64,000 nucleotides of DNA. Source: Fidelibacterota bacterium UBA2986 (GTDB lineage: Bacteria; Fidelibacterota; Marinisomatia; Marinisomatales; AB-629-J13). A model generated the notes under the pieces. The model had not been told where the DNA came from. It was given only the letters and a program-made list of their open reading frames with translations, and did not search any database. Position 1 is the first letter of the stretch. Every line of letters begins with the position of its first letter. Positions 8,176 to 16,689 of this stretch are shown here, piece after piece. The stretch spans positions 53,882 through 117,881 of the forward strand of contig DEAI01000016.1 in the NCBI GenBank assembly GCA_002346675.1, given 5' to 3'. A program made the position numbers and the translations under genes.

Positions 8176-9617
8176 AGCAGATACTTAACTATATAAATGG
8201 AGAGCTGATTCTGCCTGTTAAACGGAAATTAATGGATAATGAAAATCCGGCCACCGGTGAAATATATTCTGTGTGTCCGGATTCAACGGAAGAAGATATT
8301 CAGTTGGCAGTGGACTCAGCAAAAGATGCATTTCCAAAATGGTCAGAGCTATCAGTGGAATCTAGAACAAAATATTTGTGGAACATAGCCGACAGCCTAG
8401 AAAAACAAATACATGAGCTTGCCGAAGCAGAGACAAGGGACACAGGAAAACCCATCAACTTATCAAAGACAGTAGATATTCCGAGGGCAGCAGCTAATTT
8501 CAGATTTTTTGCGGGTGCCGCTTTAAATTTTTCCAGTGAATCTCATCAAACCGGGAAAACAATTTTTAATTATACTCTTCGTCAACCTCTGGGTCTTGTT
8601 GGCTGTATTTCACCCTGGAACTTGCCTATATATTTGTTTACCTGGAAAATCGCACCAGCCCTGGCTGTGGGAAATTGTGTTATTGGAAAACCCTCAGAGT
8701 TAACACCTATGACTGCGTTTCTCCTTTCAAAGATTTGTATGGAATCAGGGCTGCCTGCCGGGGTGTTAAATATTGTTCATGGTAGAGGAGATAAAGTCGG
8801 GTCAGCTTTGGTGAACCACTCAGATGTTTCTGCGATCTCTTTTACCGGTGGGACTGAAACAGGAAGGTCTATTGCAAAATCTGTGGCAGGAAAATTTAAA
8901 AAAGTATCATTGGAAATGGGCGGGAAAAACCCCGCAATTGTATACCCAGACTGCAACTATAAAAAAACCCTTTCATCGCTGTTAAAATCCTCATTTACAA
9001 ACCAGGGACAAATATGCCTTTGCAGTTCAAGGTTGCTGATTCACAAAAGTATTTATGACAAATTCAAATCGGATTTTATCAATAAAGTAAAAAAACTATC
9101 AGTGGGAGATCCCCTAAAAATAGAGTCAAATATGGGTGCCTTGATCTCTGAAGATCATTTGAATAAAGTTTTGAGCTATATTGAGTCAGCAAAAGAGGAT
9201 GGAGGGAAGATTTTGATTGGAGGGAATCCGTTGAAGCTGGATGGAAGATGCAGCAATGGGTGGTTTATCTCTCCAACAATTATTGATGGATTAAAAAATG
9301 ACTGCAGGGTGAATCAAGAAGAAATATTTGGGCCTGTGGTGACCCTCATTCCTTTTTCAAGTGAAGAGGAAGCTATAGGTATAGCTAATGATTCACAGTA
9401 CGGACTATCCGCAACTATCTGGACACAGGATATAGAAAAAGCCCACCGAGCAGCTGAACGATTGGATGCAGGAATTATCTGGATCAACTGCTGGCTTGTA
9501 CGTGACCTGAGAACACCATTTGGAGGGACTAAATCTTCAGGGGTGGGACGTGAAGGAGGGAGTGAAGCTCTCCAGTTTTTTACAGAGCCAAAAAATGTTT
9601 GTGTAAAAATAAATTGA
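8172..9617 (+). CDS. nbaE: 2-aminomuconate 6-semialdehyde dehydrogenase
   Basis: NAD-dependent aldehyde dehydrogenase of 481 residues. The active-site Asn lies in SPWNLP, the general base is Glu248 in LEMGGKNP and the nucleophile is Cys282 in FTNQGQICLC; the NAD-binding FTGGTETG and the C-terminal EEIFGPVV and PFGGTKSSGVGREGG blocks are intact. Sequence style and gene context (ACMS decarboxylase, RidA-type deaminase) point to the enzyme oxidising 2-aminomuconate semialdehyde to 2-aminomuconate, the bacterial counterpart of human ALDH8A1; 2-hydroxymuconate semialdehyde dehydrogenase is the close alternative. It overlaps nadC by 4 bases. Confidence 0.9.
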   Translation: MKQILNYINGELILPVKRKLMDNENPATGEIYSVCPDSTEEDIQLAVDSAKDAFPKWSELSVESRTKYLWNIADSLEKQIHELAEAETRDTGKPINLSKTVDIPRAAANFRFFAGAALNFSSESHQTGKTIFNYTLRQPLGLVGCISPWNLPIYLFTWKIAPALAVGNCVIGKPSELTPMTAFLLSKICMESGLPAGVLNIVHGRGDKVGSALVNHSDVSAISFTGGTETGRSIAKSVAGKFKKVSLEMGGKNPAIVYPDCNYKKTLSSLLKSSFTNQGQICLCSSRLLIHKSIYDKFKSDFINKVKKLSVGDPLKIESNMGALISEDHLNKVLSYIESAKEDGGKILIGGNPLKLDGRCSNGWFISPTIIDGLKNDCRVNQEEIFGPVVTLIPFSSEEEAIGIANDSQYGLSATIWTQDIEKAHRAAERLDAGIIWINCWLVRDLRTPFGGTKSSGVGREGGSEALQFFTEPKNVCVKIN

Positions 9618-9619
9618 TC

Positions 9620-10042
9620 ATGAAAAAAGGTATTATAAGTGAAAAAGCACCAAAGCCGGTCGGGCTATATCCTCACTCAAGAGAGGTGGGGAATTTACTT
9701 TTTCTTTCCGGAGTAGGACCGAGAAAACCAGAGACCGATGAAATCCCCGGTGTGGAATTGAATGAGAATGGACAAATATTAAGCTATGATATTGCACAGC
9801 AGTGTCGCTCTGTGTTTGAAAATGTTCGAATCATATTGGAAGCATCAGACAGTCAATGGGAAAATCTAGTTGATGTAACTGTGTATCTCACCAATATAAA
9901 AGATGATTTTGAGATTTATAATAGAATATATGCTGAGTATTTCAAAAATAATCAGCCATGCAGAACTACTGTTGAGGTTACCTCTCTACCTACTCCCATT
10001 GCCATTGAACTAAAATGTATAGCAACCCTAAATAGGAAATAA
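9620..10042 (+). CDS. nbaF: RidA/YjgF-family 2-aminomuconate deaminase
   Basis: A 140-residue RidA-family protein. I use ATG 9620, two bases after the dehydrogenase stop, rather than the upstream TTG at 9599, which would only add residues overlapping that gene. The family Arg lies in the PCRTTVEV segment and the fold signatures LFLSGVGPR and VDVTVYLT are present. In this setting the expected reaction is hydrolytic deamination of 2-aminomuconate to 4-oxalocrotonate, as for NbaF/AmnD of Pseudomonas. A generic enamine deaminase acting on reactive intermediates is the alternative. Confidence 0.88.
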   Translation: MKKGIISEKAPKPVGLYPHSREVGNLLFLSGVGPRKPETDEIPGVELNENGQILSYDIAQQCRSVFENVRIILEASDSQWENLVDVTVYLTNIKDDFEIYNRIYAEYFKNNQPCRTTVEVTSLPTPIAIELKCIATLNRK

Positions 10043-10045
10043 AAC

Positions 10046-10579
10046 ATGCAGATAGCTCCCCCAATTAATATCAAAGCCTGGATTGAAGAAAACCGCCATT
10101 TGCTCAAGCCCCCGGTGGGAAACCAGGTTGTGTACAAGGACACAGAATTTATTATTATGGTCGTAGGAGGCCCAAACACCCGCAAGGACTATCATGTGGA
10201 TGTTGCGGAGGAGTTTTTTTATCAGCTAGAGGGGGATATGATTTTAAAAGTGTACGAATCAAATTCTTTTCATGATATTCCAATAAATGAAGGAGAAATA
10301 TTTTTATTGCCTCCGCTTATTCCTCACTCTCCACAGCGATTTGCTGATACAGTTGGGTTGGTTATAGAGAGGAATAGAAAACCAGGAGAACTAGATGGAT
10401 TCCAATGGTATTGCGATTCCTGTGGTACCCTGCTTTATGAAAAATTCATCCAGCTGAAAGATATAGTAGCTCAGCTTCCCCCTCTATTTGAAAACTATTG
10501 GAGCAATGAATCTCACCGTACCTGTGAGCGCTGCGGTGAGATCCAACAACCACCGGAAAAACAAAATGATAAAAATTGA
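10046..10579 (+). CDS. nbaC: 3-hydroxyanthranilate 3,4-dioxygenase
   Basis: Non-heme iron cupin cleaving 3-hydroxyanthranilate to 2-amino-3-carboxymuconate semialdehyde (ACMS). The catalytic iron ligands are His50, Glu56 (YHVDVAEEFFYQLEGD) and His94 (LIPHSPQR), spaced as in the Ralstonia enzyme. The bacterial-type second, rubredoxin-like iron site is formed by Cys123/Cys126 (YCDSCG) and Cys160/Cys163 (CERCG). At 177 residues it is full length. It starts 3 bases after the deaminase gene and overlaps the decarboxylase gene by 14 bases. Confidence 0.97.
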   Translation: MQIAPPINIKAWIEENRHLLKPPVGNQVVYKDTEFIIMVVGGPNTRKDYHVDVAEEFFYQLEGDMILKVYESNSFHDIPINEGEIFLLPPLIPHSPQRFADTVGLVIERNRKPGELDGFQWYCDSCGTLLYEKFIQLKDIVAQLPPLFENYWSNESHRTCERCGEIQQPPEKQNDKN

Positions 10580-11588
10580 TATACATACACATATTCTCCC
10601 TAGAGAATGGGAAGACCTTGAAGAAAAATATGGATATGGTGGGTGGATTCAGCTGCATCATATGGAAAATGGATGTGCGACAATGGTCAGAGATGGATTT
10701 CATTTCAGGGAGGTAAAGCCCAATACATGGGACCCACTAATTCGTCTGGAGGAATGTAATCATCACTCTGTAGATGTCCAGGTTTTATCCACCGTCCCTG
10801 TCATGTTCAGTTATTGGGCAAAGCCCGAAGATACCTATGACCTGGCTCAATTTCTCAATGATGATATTGCCCAAACCATCTCTCAGTTTCCCCATAGATT
10901 TATTGGGTTAGGAACTATTCCAATGCAGGACTCTAACTTGGCAGTTAAAGAACTTGAAAGGTGCATCAAAGAACTGCATTTTAAGGGGATTCAAATTGGG
11001 ACCAATATAAATGGGAAAAATTTAAACGAATCTGAATTTTCAGATTTTTTCAGAGCTGCAGAGGATCTGAATGCATCTATATTTATACATCCCTGGAACA
11101 TGATGGGTGAGCTCGATATGCAAAAGTATTGGCTTCCATGGCTGGTGGGGATGCCCGCTGAAACATCAAGAGCAATTTGCTCCATTTTGTTTGGGGGTGT
11201 TTTGGAAAAATTCCCCAGACTAAAATTAGCGTTTGCACATGGCGGGGGTTCATTTCACGGAACGCTGGGACGTATAGAACACGGATTTATGGTTAGACCT
11301 GACCTGTGTGCAGTGGACACATCAGTGAACCCAAAATCTTTTTTAGGGAAGTTTTGGGTTGACTCTCTGGTTCATGACAAAAACACGCTTGAACAGATAA
11401 TAAAAATATTTGGTGAGGAAAAAGTAGCACTGGGTACAGACTATCCATTTCCATTGGGCGAAGAAAATGTGGGAGAGCTAATAGATAGTAATCAAAATAT
11501 TTCTAATGATATAAAGTCCAGACTATTAGGCCAAAATGCGCTAGATTGGCTGGGAATGAATCAATCAGATTTTATCACAGGAAAATAG
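10566..11588 (+). CDS. nbaD: 2-amino-3-carboxymuconate semialdehyde decarboxylase (ACMSD)
   Basis: Zn-dependent amidohydrolase-fold decarboxylase of 340 residues. I start it at ATG 10566 (MIKIDIHTHILP), because the longer frame from 10488 is the preceding gene read in another frame. Metal and catalytic residues are His7 and His9 (HTH), His175 (FIHPWNM), His225 (AFAHGGGS) and Asp292 (LGTDYPFPLG), as in Pseudomonas ACMSD. It competes with spontaneous cyclisation of ACMS to quinolinate, so its activity sets the split between catabolism and NAD synthesis. It abuts the formamidase gene without a gap. Confidence 0.96.
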   Translation: MIKIDIHTHILPREWEDLEEKYGYGGWIQLHHMENGCATMVRDGFHFREVKPNTWDPLIRLEECNHHSVDVQVLSTVPVMFSYWAKPEDTYDLAQFLNDDIAQTISQFPHRFIGLGTIPMQDSNLAVKELERCIKELHFKGIQIGTNINGKNLNESEFSDFFRAAEDLNASIFIHPWNMMGELDMQKYWLPWLVGMPAETSRAICSILFGGVLEKFPRLKLAFAHGGGSFHGTLGRIEHGFMVRPDLCAVDTSVNPKSFLGKFWVDSLVHDKNTLEQIIKIFGEEKVALGTDYPFPLGEENVGELIDSNQNISNDIKSRLLGQNALDWLGMNQSDFITGK

Positions 11589-12404
11589 ATGGATAGTTTC
11601 ATTAGTGTGGGTGGTCGACAGTTTCAGGTTGATGTAAGCTCTCCCATTGATATCTCTATTCCAATAAGTTTTAATAATACCCAATTAAATTTTTTTGGTG
11701 TTCCAAATGCCAAGGCAGCTCCCTATGAAAAAGGAAACACTCAGGGCAGTACAGAGTTGGGGGGTGGCTGTAATTTTGATACCATCTCTCTCATCCCTCA
11801 CTGTCACACAACACACACCGAATGTGTCGGACATATAGTAAATGAACCTATCTATATAAACCAGTTTCCACTTAACGGGCTGAGGTCTGCCTATCTTATT
11901 ACTGTAGAGCCGGAAGCTGTTTTAGATAAAAATGAAAAACATTCAAAATATCATGAAGTTTCAGATGAGGTTATTACAGGGAGCCAGCTAGAAAATGCAA
12001 TTGGAGAAGTTAACCTGGAGATTGAAGTATTAATAGTTCGTACGCTTCCAAACTCAGAAAAAAAACTAACTATGAAATATAACGAAAATTTTATTCCTCC
12101 ATATTTTTCCAGTTCGGCCATTGAATTTATAAAGAAAAAGAAAATTCTTCATCTTTGCACAGACCTTCCATCGATTGACAGAATTTTAGATGGAGGAACT
12201 CTTGAAGCCCACCATTTATTTTGGGATATTCCTCTCCATGAAAAATCATTAGGCAAGAGCTCTGTTTCACCTTCTACAGTTACCGAGCTCATTTATGTTT
12301 CTAACGAGATAGAAGATGGCTTATATTTTATAAACCTGCAGGTAGCAAATATAGACCTGGATGCAGCTCCTTCAAGACCCATTCTCTATCCAGTGATACC
12401 ATGA
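11589..12404 (+). CDS. Cyclase-family hydrolase, probable kynurenine formamidase
   Basis: A 271-residue protein of the KynB/cyclase metal-hydrolase superfamily; by position it should hydrolyse N-formylkynurenine to kynurenine and formate, a step not otherwise covered. The metal motif usual in the family (HxGTHxDxPxH) is altered to HCHTTHTECVGH: Glu replaces Asp, the Gly before the TH pair is Thr and the spacing of the first His differs. Later blocks (RTLPN, LHLCTDLPSIDR, EAHHLFWDIPLH) match the cyclase fold. The ATG follows the ACMSD stop directly and the end overlaps kynU by 4 bases. The role is inferred mainly from context. Confidence 0.78.
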   Translation: MDSFISVGGRQFQVDVSSPIDISIPISFNNTQLNFFGVPNAKAAPYEKGNTQGSTELGGGCNFDTISLIPHCHTTHTECVGHIVNEPIYINQFPLNGLRSAYLITVEPEAVLDKNEKHSKYHEVSDEVITGSQLENAIGEVNLEIEVLIVRTLPNSEKKLTMKYNENFIPPYFSSSAIEFIKKKKILHLCTDLPSIDRILDGGTLEAHHLFWDIPLHEKSLGKSSVSPSTVTELIYVSNEIEDGLYFINLQVANIDLDAAPSRPILYPVIP

Positions 12405-13660
12405 GCTTCTCTACCTTAGAGTCCTTTGCCCATCAAATGGATGGCGAGGATCCTTTAAAAAAATATAGAGATTGTTTTCATATTCCCCCCTCAAAGGAAA
12501 GAGATCGATCAATTTATTTCTGCGGAAATTCACTTGGGCTCCAGCCTCAAACTGCCTACACCTTGATTAAGGAAGAACTGGATGCCTGGAAAAAATTGGG
12601 CGTGGATGGTCACCTTGCAGGGCAACGTCCCTGGCTTCCCTATCATGAATTTTTAACGCAACATTCATCTGAGCTGGTTGGCGCTCTAGAAAAAGAAGTA
12701 GTGGTGATGAATTCATTATCGGTCAATTTGCATTTACTTATGGCATCCTTTTACAGACCTACTGGGAAAAAGAAAAAGATTCTTATTGAAAACAATGCCT
12801 TCCCCTCAGATAGATATGCAGTACAATCGCAGTTAAGGTTTCATCAGAACCATCCAACAGAAGATTTATTGATCCTCCAACCCGATGAAGGTGAGTTAAT
12901 AACCACATCCTGGATTTTGGATTATTTTGAACACCACGGAGATGAGATTGCCATGGTGCTCATGGGCGGAGTGAATTATTATTCAGGTCAAGCTTTTGAT
13001 ATGCGAGCGATTACACAAAAAGCCCACGAATACGATTGCTTAGTTGGGTTCGACTTAGCCCATGCCACTGGGAATATGGAAATGAACCTCCATGGCTGGG
13101 ACGTAGATTTTGCAGCATGGTGTGGATATAAATATCTCAATGGCGGGCCGGGAGCACCATCAGGTGTGTTTATCCATGAGCGACACTTGGGACGTAAGGA
13201 TATTCCCCGCTTTGAGGGATGGTGGGGGCATGATAAATCAACGCGTTTTAAAATGCCTGATGAGTTTATCCCAATGGATACCGCTGAAGCGTGGCAGTTA
13301 TCTAACCCTCCTATTTTTGCAATGGCTCCCCTATTGGCCAGCTTAGAGATCTTTAATGAAGCGGGAATTATTAAATTGAGAGAAAAATCTATTCGACTCA
13401 CCAACTATTTAGAATTTCTAATAAAAAACACTTTGGATTCAAAAATTAAGATAATTACCCCATCTAATAAAAATAATAGAGGCTGTCAACTCTCTTTACA
13501 GATGATAGATCCGATAGATAATATCATGGACACATTACATAAAAATGGTGTAACCGCAGACTGGCGGGAGCCAGATGTCATTCGCGTTGCTCCTGTACCC
13601 CTTTACAATACATTTCATGAGGTATGGGAATTTTCAAATATTTTAAATGATATACTGTGA
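12401..13660 (+). CDS. kynU: Kynureninase
   Basis: PLP enzyme of 419 residues cleaving 3-hydroxykynurenine or kynurenine to (3-hydroxy)anthranilate and alanine. The PLP lysine is Lys244 in WCGYKYLNGGPG, preceded by FDLAHATGNMEM with the PLP-binding Asp. Early blocks YFCGNSLGLQP and the C-terminal RVAPVPLYNTFHEV are typical. It starts inside the stop of the formamidase gene (ATGA) and its own stop overlaps the GTG of kmo. Confidence 0.97.
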   Translation: MSFSTLESFAHQMDGEDPLKKYRDCFHIPPSKERDRSIYFCGNSLGLQPQTAYTLIKEELDAWKKLGVDGHLAGQRPWLPYHEFLTQHSSELVGALEKEVVVMNSLSVNLHLLMASFYRPTGKKKKILIENNAFPSDRYAVQSQLRFHQNHPTEDLLILQPDEGELITTSWILDYFEHHGDEIAMVLMGGVNYYSGQAFDMRAITQKAHEYDCLVGFDLAHATGNMEMNLHGWDVDFAAWCGYKYLNGGPGAPSGVFIHERHLGRKDIPRFEGWWGHDKSTRFKMPDEFIPMDTAEAWQLSNPPIFAMAPLLASLEIFNEAGIIKLREKSIRLTNYLEFLIKNTLDSKIKIITPSNKNNRGCQLSLQMIDPIDNIMDTLHKNGVTADWREPDVIRVAPVPLYNTFHEVWEFSNILNDIL

Positions 13661-15012
13661 ACACGGGGAAAAATGAAAAAGTAATCATAGTGGGTGGCGG
13701 CTTGTCAGGTCCGGTTATGGCGATGTATCTGGCACAAAAAGGATACAATGTAGATGTCTATGAACAGCGAGCAGATATGAGAAAACAAAAATTATCTGCC
13801 GGTCGTTCTATTAATTTAGCGCTTTCCAAAAGAGGCATTAGAGCATTGGAAGAGGTTGGAGTTTTTAAACAAATCTCTCCATTTTTGATTCCCATGTATG
13901 GCAGAAAAATCCATGACGCTAACGGGAGCACGCGGAGTCTTCCCTATGGTAGGAAGGGACAACACATCAACTCTGTATCCCGATCTGATTTGAATAAATT
14001 ACTGATCTCTGAGGCGGAGCATACAGGGAAAGTCCGATTTTTTTTCAACCATACCTGTACAGGAGTGGATATCGAATCTGACATAATATATTTTATAGAT
14101 AATCAAAGTGAAAAGAAAATTAATGTAAGACAAATACCTGTAATTGCTACGGATGGTGCTGGCTCAACAATAAGAAAATCCATTAGCAGTCAAAAATTTA
14201 TTTTAGAGGTTCTCGAACCGCTAGGTCATGCATATAAAGAGCTCACTGTCCCTCCGGATAAAACAGGGGATTTCCAGCTAGATCCAAATAGTCTCCATAT
14301 CTGGCCCCGGGGACAGTTTATGCTAATCGCTCTTCCAAATATGGATAGGTCATTTACAGTCACACTTTTTTTGCCGAATAATGGAGAGATCAGCTTCGAA
14401 TCAATTAAAACAAACAGTGAGCTTGTTTCACTGTTTAAAGAGAAATTTCCAGATGTACTATCCTTAATCCCAGATTTAACACTTGATTATTTTTCAAATC
14501 CAACTGGTCATCTGGGGACAGTTCGTTGCCAACCTTGGAACATTAAGAATTTCCTTCTTATTGGTGATGCTGCCCATGCTGTTGTTCCCTTTTTTGGACA
14601 GGGGATGAATGCATCTTTTGAGGATTGTACGGTTTTAAATGAGATGATGGAGACGTGTGAAGATTGGGAAAACCTTTTCGATAATTTTTCTAAAAAAAGG
14701 AAAATAGACGGCGATGCAATTGCAGATATGGCATTGGAAAATTATATTGAAATGAGGGATTTAGTAAATCAGCAGTGGTTTTTAGCGCAAAAGGAACTGG
14801 AAAAAAAAATGGAACATCAATTTCCAGGTCAATTTATTTCTAGGTATTCAATGGTATCTTTTCATCAAATTCCTTATTCAGTTGTTCAGGAAAGAGGTGA
14901 AACTCAAAAAAAAATAATGGAGTGGATCTTAGAAAACGAAACCTCTGGGAAACCAATAACAAGTGAAGCATTAGAAAAAGAGATCAATTTAAAGTTGCCG
15001 GTTTTAAATTAA
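13657..15012 (+). CDS. kmo: Kynurenine 3-monooxygenase
   Basis: FAD-dependent aromatic hydroxylase of 451 residues converting kynurenine to 3-hydroxykynurenine with NADPH and O2. It has the N-terminal dinucleotide fold (VGGGLSGPVMAMYLA), the RSINLALSKRG block and the second FAD motif GDAAHAVVPFFGQGMNASFED. Translation begins at GTG 13657 in a 4-base overlap with kynU. The hydrophobic C-terminal membrane anchor of the animal enzyme is missing. It is the last gene of the operon; the secreted hydrolase 2 bases downstream may be read through. Confidence 0.96.
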   Translation: MNTGKNEKVIIVGGGLSGPVMAMYLAQKGYNVDVYEQRADMRKQKLSAGRSINLALSKRGIRALEEVGVFKQISPFLIPMYGRKIHDANGSTRSLPYGRKGQHINSVSRSDLNKLLISEAEHTGKVRFFFNHTCTGVDIESDIIYFIDNQSEKKINVRQIPVIATDGAGSTIRKSISSQKFILEVLEPLGHAYKELTVPPDKTGDFQLDPNSLHIWPRGQFMLIALPNMDRSFTVTLFLPNNGEISFESIKTNSELVSLFKEKFPDVLSLIPDLTLDYFSNPTGHLGTVRCQPWNIKNFLLIGDAAHAVVPFFGQGMNASFEDCTVLNEMMETCEDWENLFDNFSKKRKIDGDAIADMALENYIEMRDLVNQQWFLAQKELEKKMEHQFPGQFISRYSMVSFHQIPYSVVQERGETQKKIMEWILENETSGKPITSEALEKEINLKLPVLN

Positions 15013-15014
15013 TC

Positions 15015-16625
15015 ATGAAAAATATGTATGTAGCTAGAGTTATCATTTATTTTATCGGATTTCAATGGTTTTTATTTTCTCAAAACCCGGGAGATATTCA
15101 TTTTTCTGAATTTATTGAGATGAGGTCTGCAGATGAGATTATTCAGGAATTAGAGTCTGGGTTTTCTGAATATGATTTACCTCTTGATATAGAGTACGGT
15201 GTTTCTCTTTATCGTATTGAATACCACACGGTTGACCCTCATGCGTTGCCGACTATTGCGTCAGGTGTCCTCGCTGTTCCGTTAGCACAAGCTAATCCAC
15301 TTCCCTTTTTTAGTTTTCAACACGGAACTGTACTAAAAAGGACAAGCGTCGCATCTGTTCAGGGATTTGATGTAGTAAGTATGTGGCTAGGAGGCAGGGG
15401 ATTTATCACTGCAATTCCAGATTTTCTTGGGTTGGGAGTCTCTGAGATGCTCCACCCTTACATGGTTTATATTTCTTCTGCGACAGCGGTTGTGGATATG
15501 ATCAGGGCAGGGCGGAACCTATGTGATTCTCTTGGGATAGCTTTTTCTGGGCAAACATTTTTATCAGGATATTCTGAGGGTGGCTACGTAACAATGGCCG
15601 CTCATAAATACATCGAAACTGAGCTAGCTGGTGAAATACTTATAACTGCATCAGCACCTTGTGCAGGGCCATATGATCTTTCAGCTGTCATGCTAGAACT
15701 GATGTTAACATCAGAACCATATAACGCACCATTTTATTTACCTTATACTATTTTTGCATACGATGCGGTATACGATCTCTATGATTTTCCGTCGGAATTT
15801 TTTGTTTCTCCCTATGATACCTTGCTTCCCCCTTTGTTTGATGGGGATCACTCGGGTAGCGAGGTAGATGAGGTCATGCCTGAAATCCCTATTAATATTG
15901 TTCTCCCAGAAGTTATAGAAGCAGTATCCACAAATATGAATCACCCTCTTCGGGTTGCTCTTGAGGAAAACGATGTTTATCTTTGGGCTCCCCAGTCACC
16001 TGTGGCGCTTCTTCACAGTACTCAAGATGAGTTAGTACCAGTAGAGAACACATTAAACGCATATGAATATTTTATAAATAATGGAGCAGAAAATGTTGAG
16101 ATGTATGTGGATGATCTGGGCGGGCACGGTGATGCAGCAGGTGTGCTGCTACTGGCTGCAGCGGCATGGATTGAGGAATTTGTAGTTTCATCTCATTATT
16201 TTTCTTATGATTATGGATGGAATATGATTGGAATTCCATTGATACCCGAAAACAATTCTGTTGAATTTTTATTTCCCGAAGCTATCGAAAATTCTCTTTT
16301 CAGTTATGATAGTGGAGAATATATTGAGCAAACACAGCTATCCTCTGGAAAGGGATATTGGCTACGATTCAATGATGAAGACACAACTCATATATCTGGG
16401 GATGTGTTTAATGAAATTATAATTTCTGTAAATGAAGGGTGGAACTTGATTTCAGGTATTTCAACTGAGATCAATATTGATAGCCTTAACAGTGAATTGA
16501 TTGTTTCTGGTTCAATATTTGGTTTTCAAGGTGAATATTTTGAACCGCAGTATATTGAACCAGGAAAGGGATATTGGTTAAGGTGTATCAGCGATGGACA
16601 TATTAATTTTTCGGTTATTCATTAG
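15015..16625 (+). CDS. Secreted alpha/beta hydrolase (lipase-like) with duplicated WN/GYWLR C-terminal domain
   Basis: A 536-residue exported hydrolase. The N-terminus (VARVIIYFIGFQWFLFSQ) is a signal peptide. The catalytic domain, about residues 30-395, has the nucleophile elbow GYSEGG near residue 187, an Asp in STQDELVP and a His in GGHGDA, resembling secreted lipases/esterases. The last 140 residues form two related halves, each opening with GWN[ML]I and containing G-KGYWLR, followed by a short beta strand; the same module ends the proteins at 22040-23464 and 57900-58859. No FlgD-like sorting domain is present, so this module may do the surface targeting. It begins 2 bases after kmo. Substrate unknown. 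Confidence 0.82.
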   Translation: MKNMYVARVIIYFIGFQWFLFSQNPGDIHFSEFIEMRSADEIIQELESGFSEYDLPLDIEYGVSLYRIEYHTVDPHALPTIASGVLAVPLAQANPLPFFSFQHGTVLKRTSVASVQGFDVVSMWLGGRGFITAIPDFLGLGVSEMLHPYMVYISSATAVVDMIRAGRNLCDSLGIAFSGQTFLSGYSEGGYVTMAAHKYIETELAGEILITASAPCAGPYDLSAVMLELMLTSEPYNAPFYLPYTIFAYDAVYDLYDFPSEFFVSPYDTLLPPLFDGDHSGSEVDEVMPEIPINIVLPEVIEAVSTNMNHPLRVALEENDVYLWAPQSPVALLHSTQDELVPVENTLNAYEYFINNGAENVEMYVDDLGGHGDAAGVLLLAAAAWIEEFVVSSHYFSYDYGWNMIGIPLIPENNSVEFLFPEAIENSLFSYDSGEYIEQTQLSSGKGYWLRFNDEDTTHISGDVFNEIIISVNEGWNLISGISTEINIDSLNSELIVSGSIFGFQGEYFEPQYIEPGKGYWLRCISDGHINFSVIH

Positions 16626-16689
16626 AAGAAAATATTTAATCTGCTAAAAATTATTCACTATTTATTAAATCAAACCAAGGAGTTCAAAA

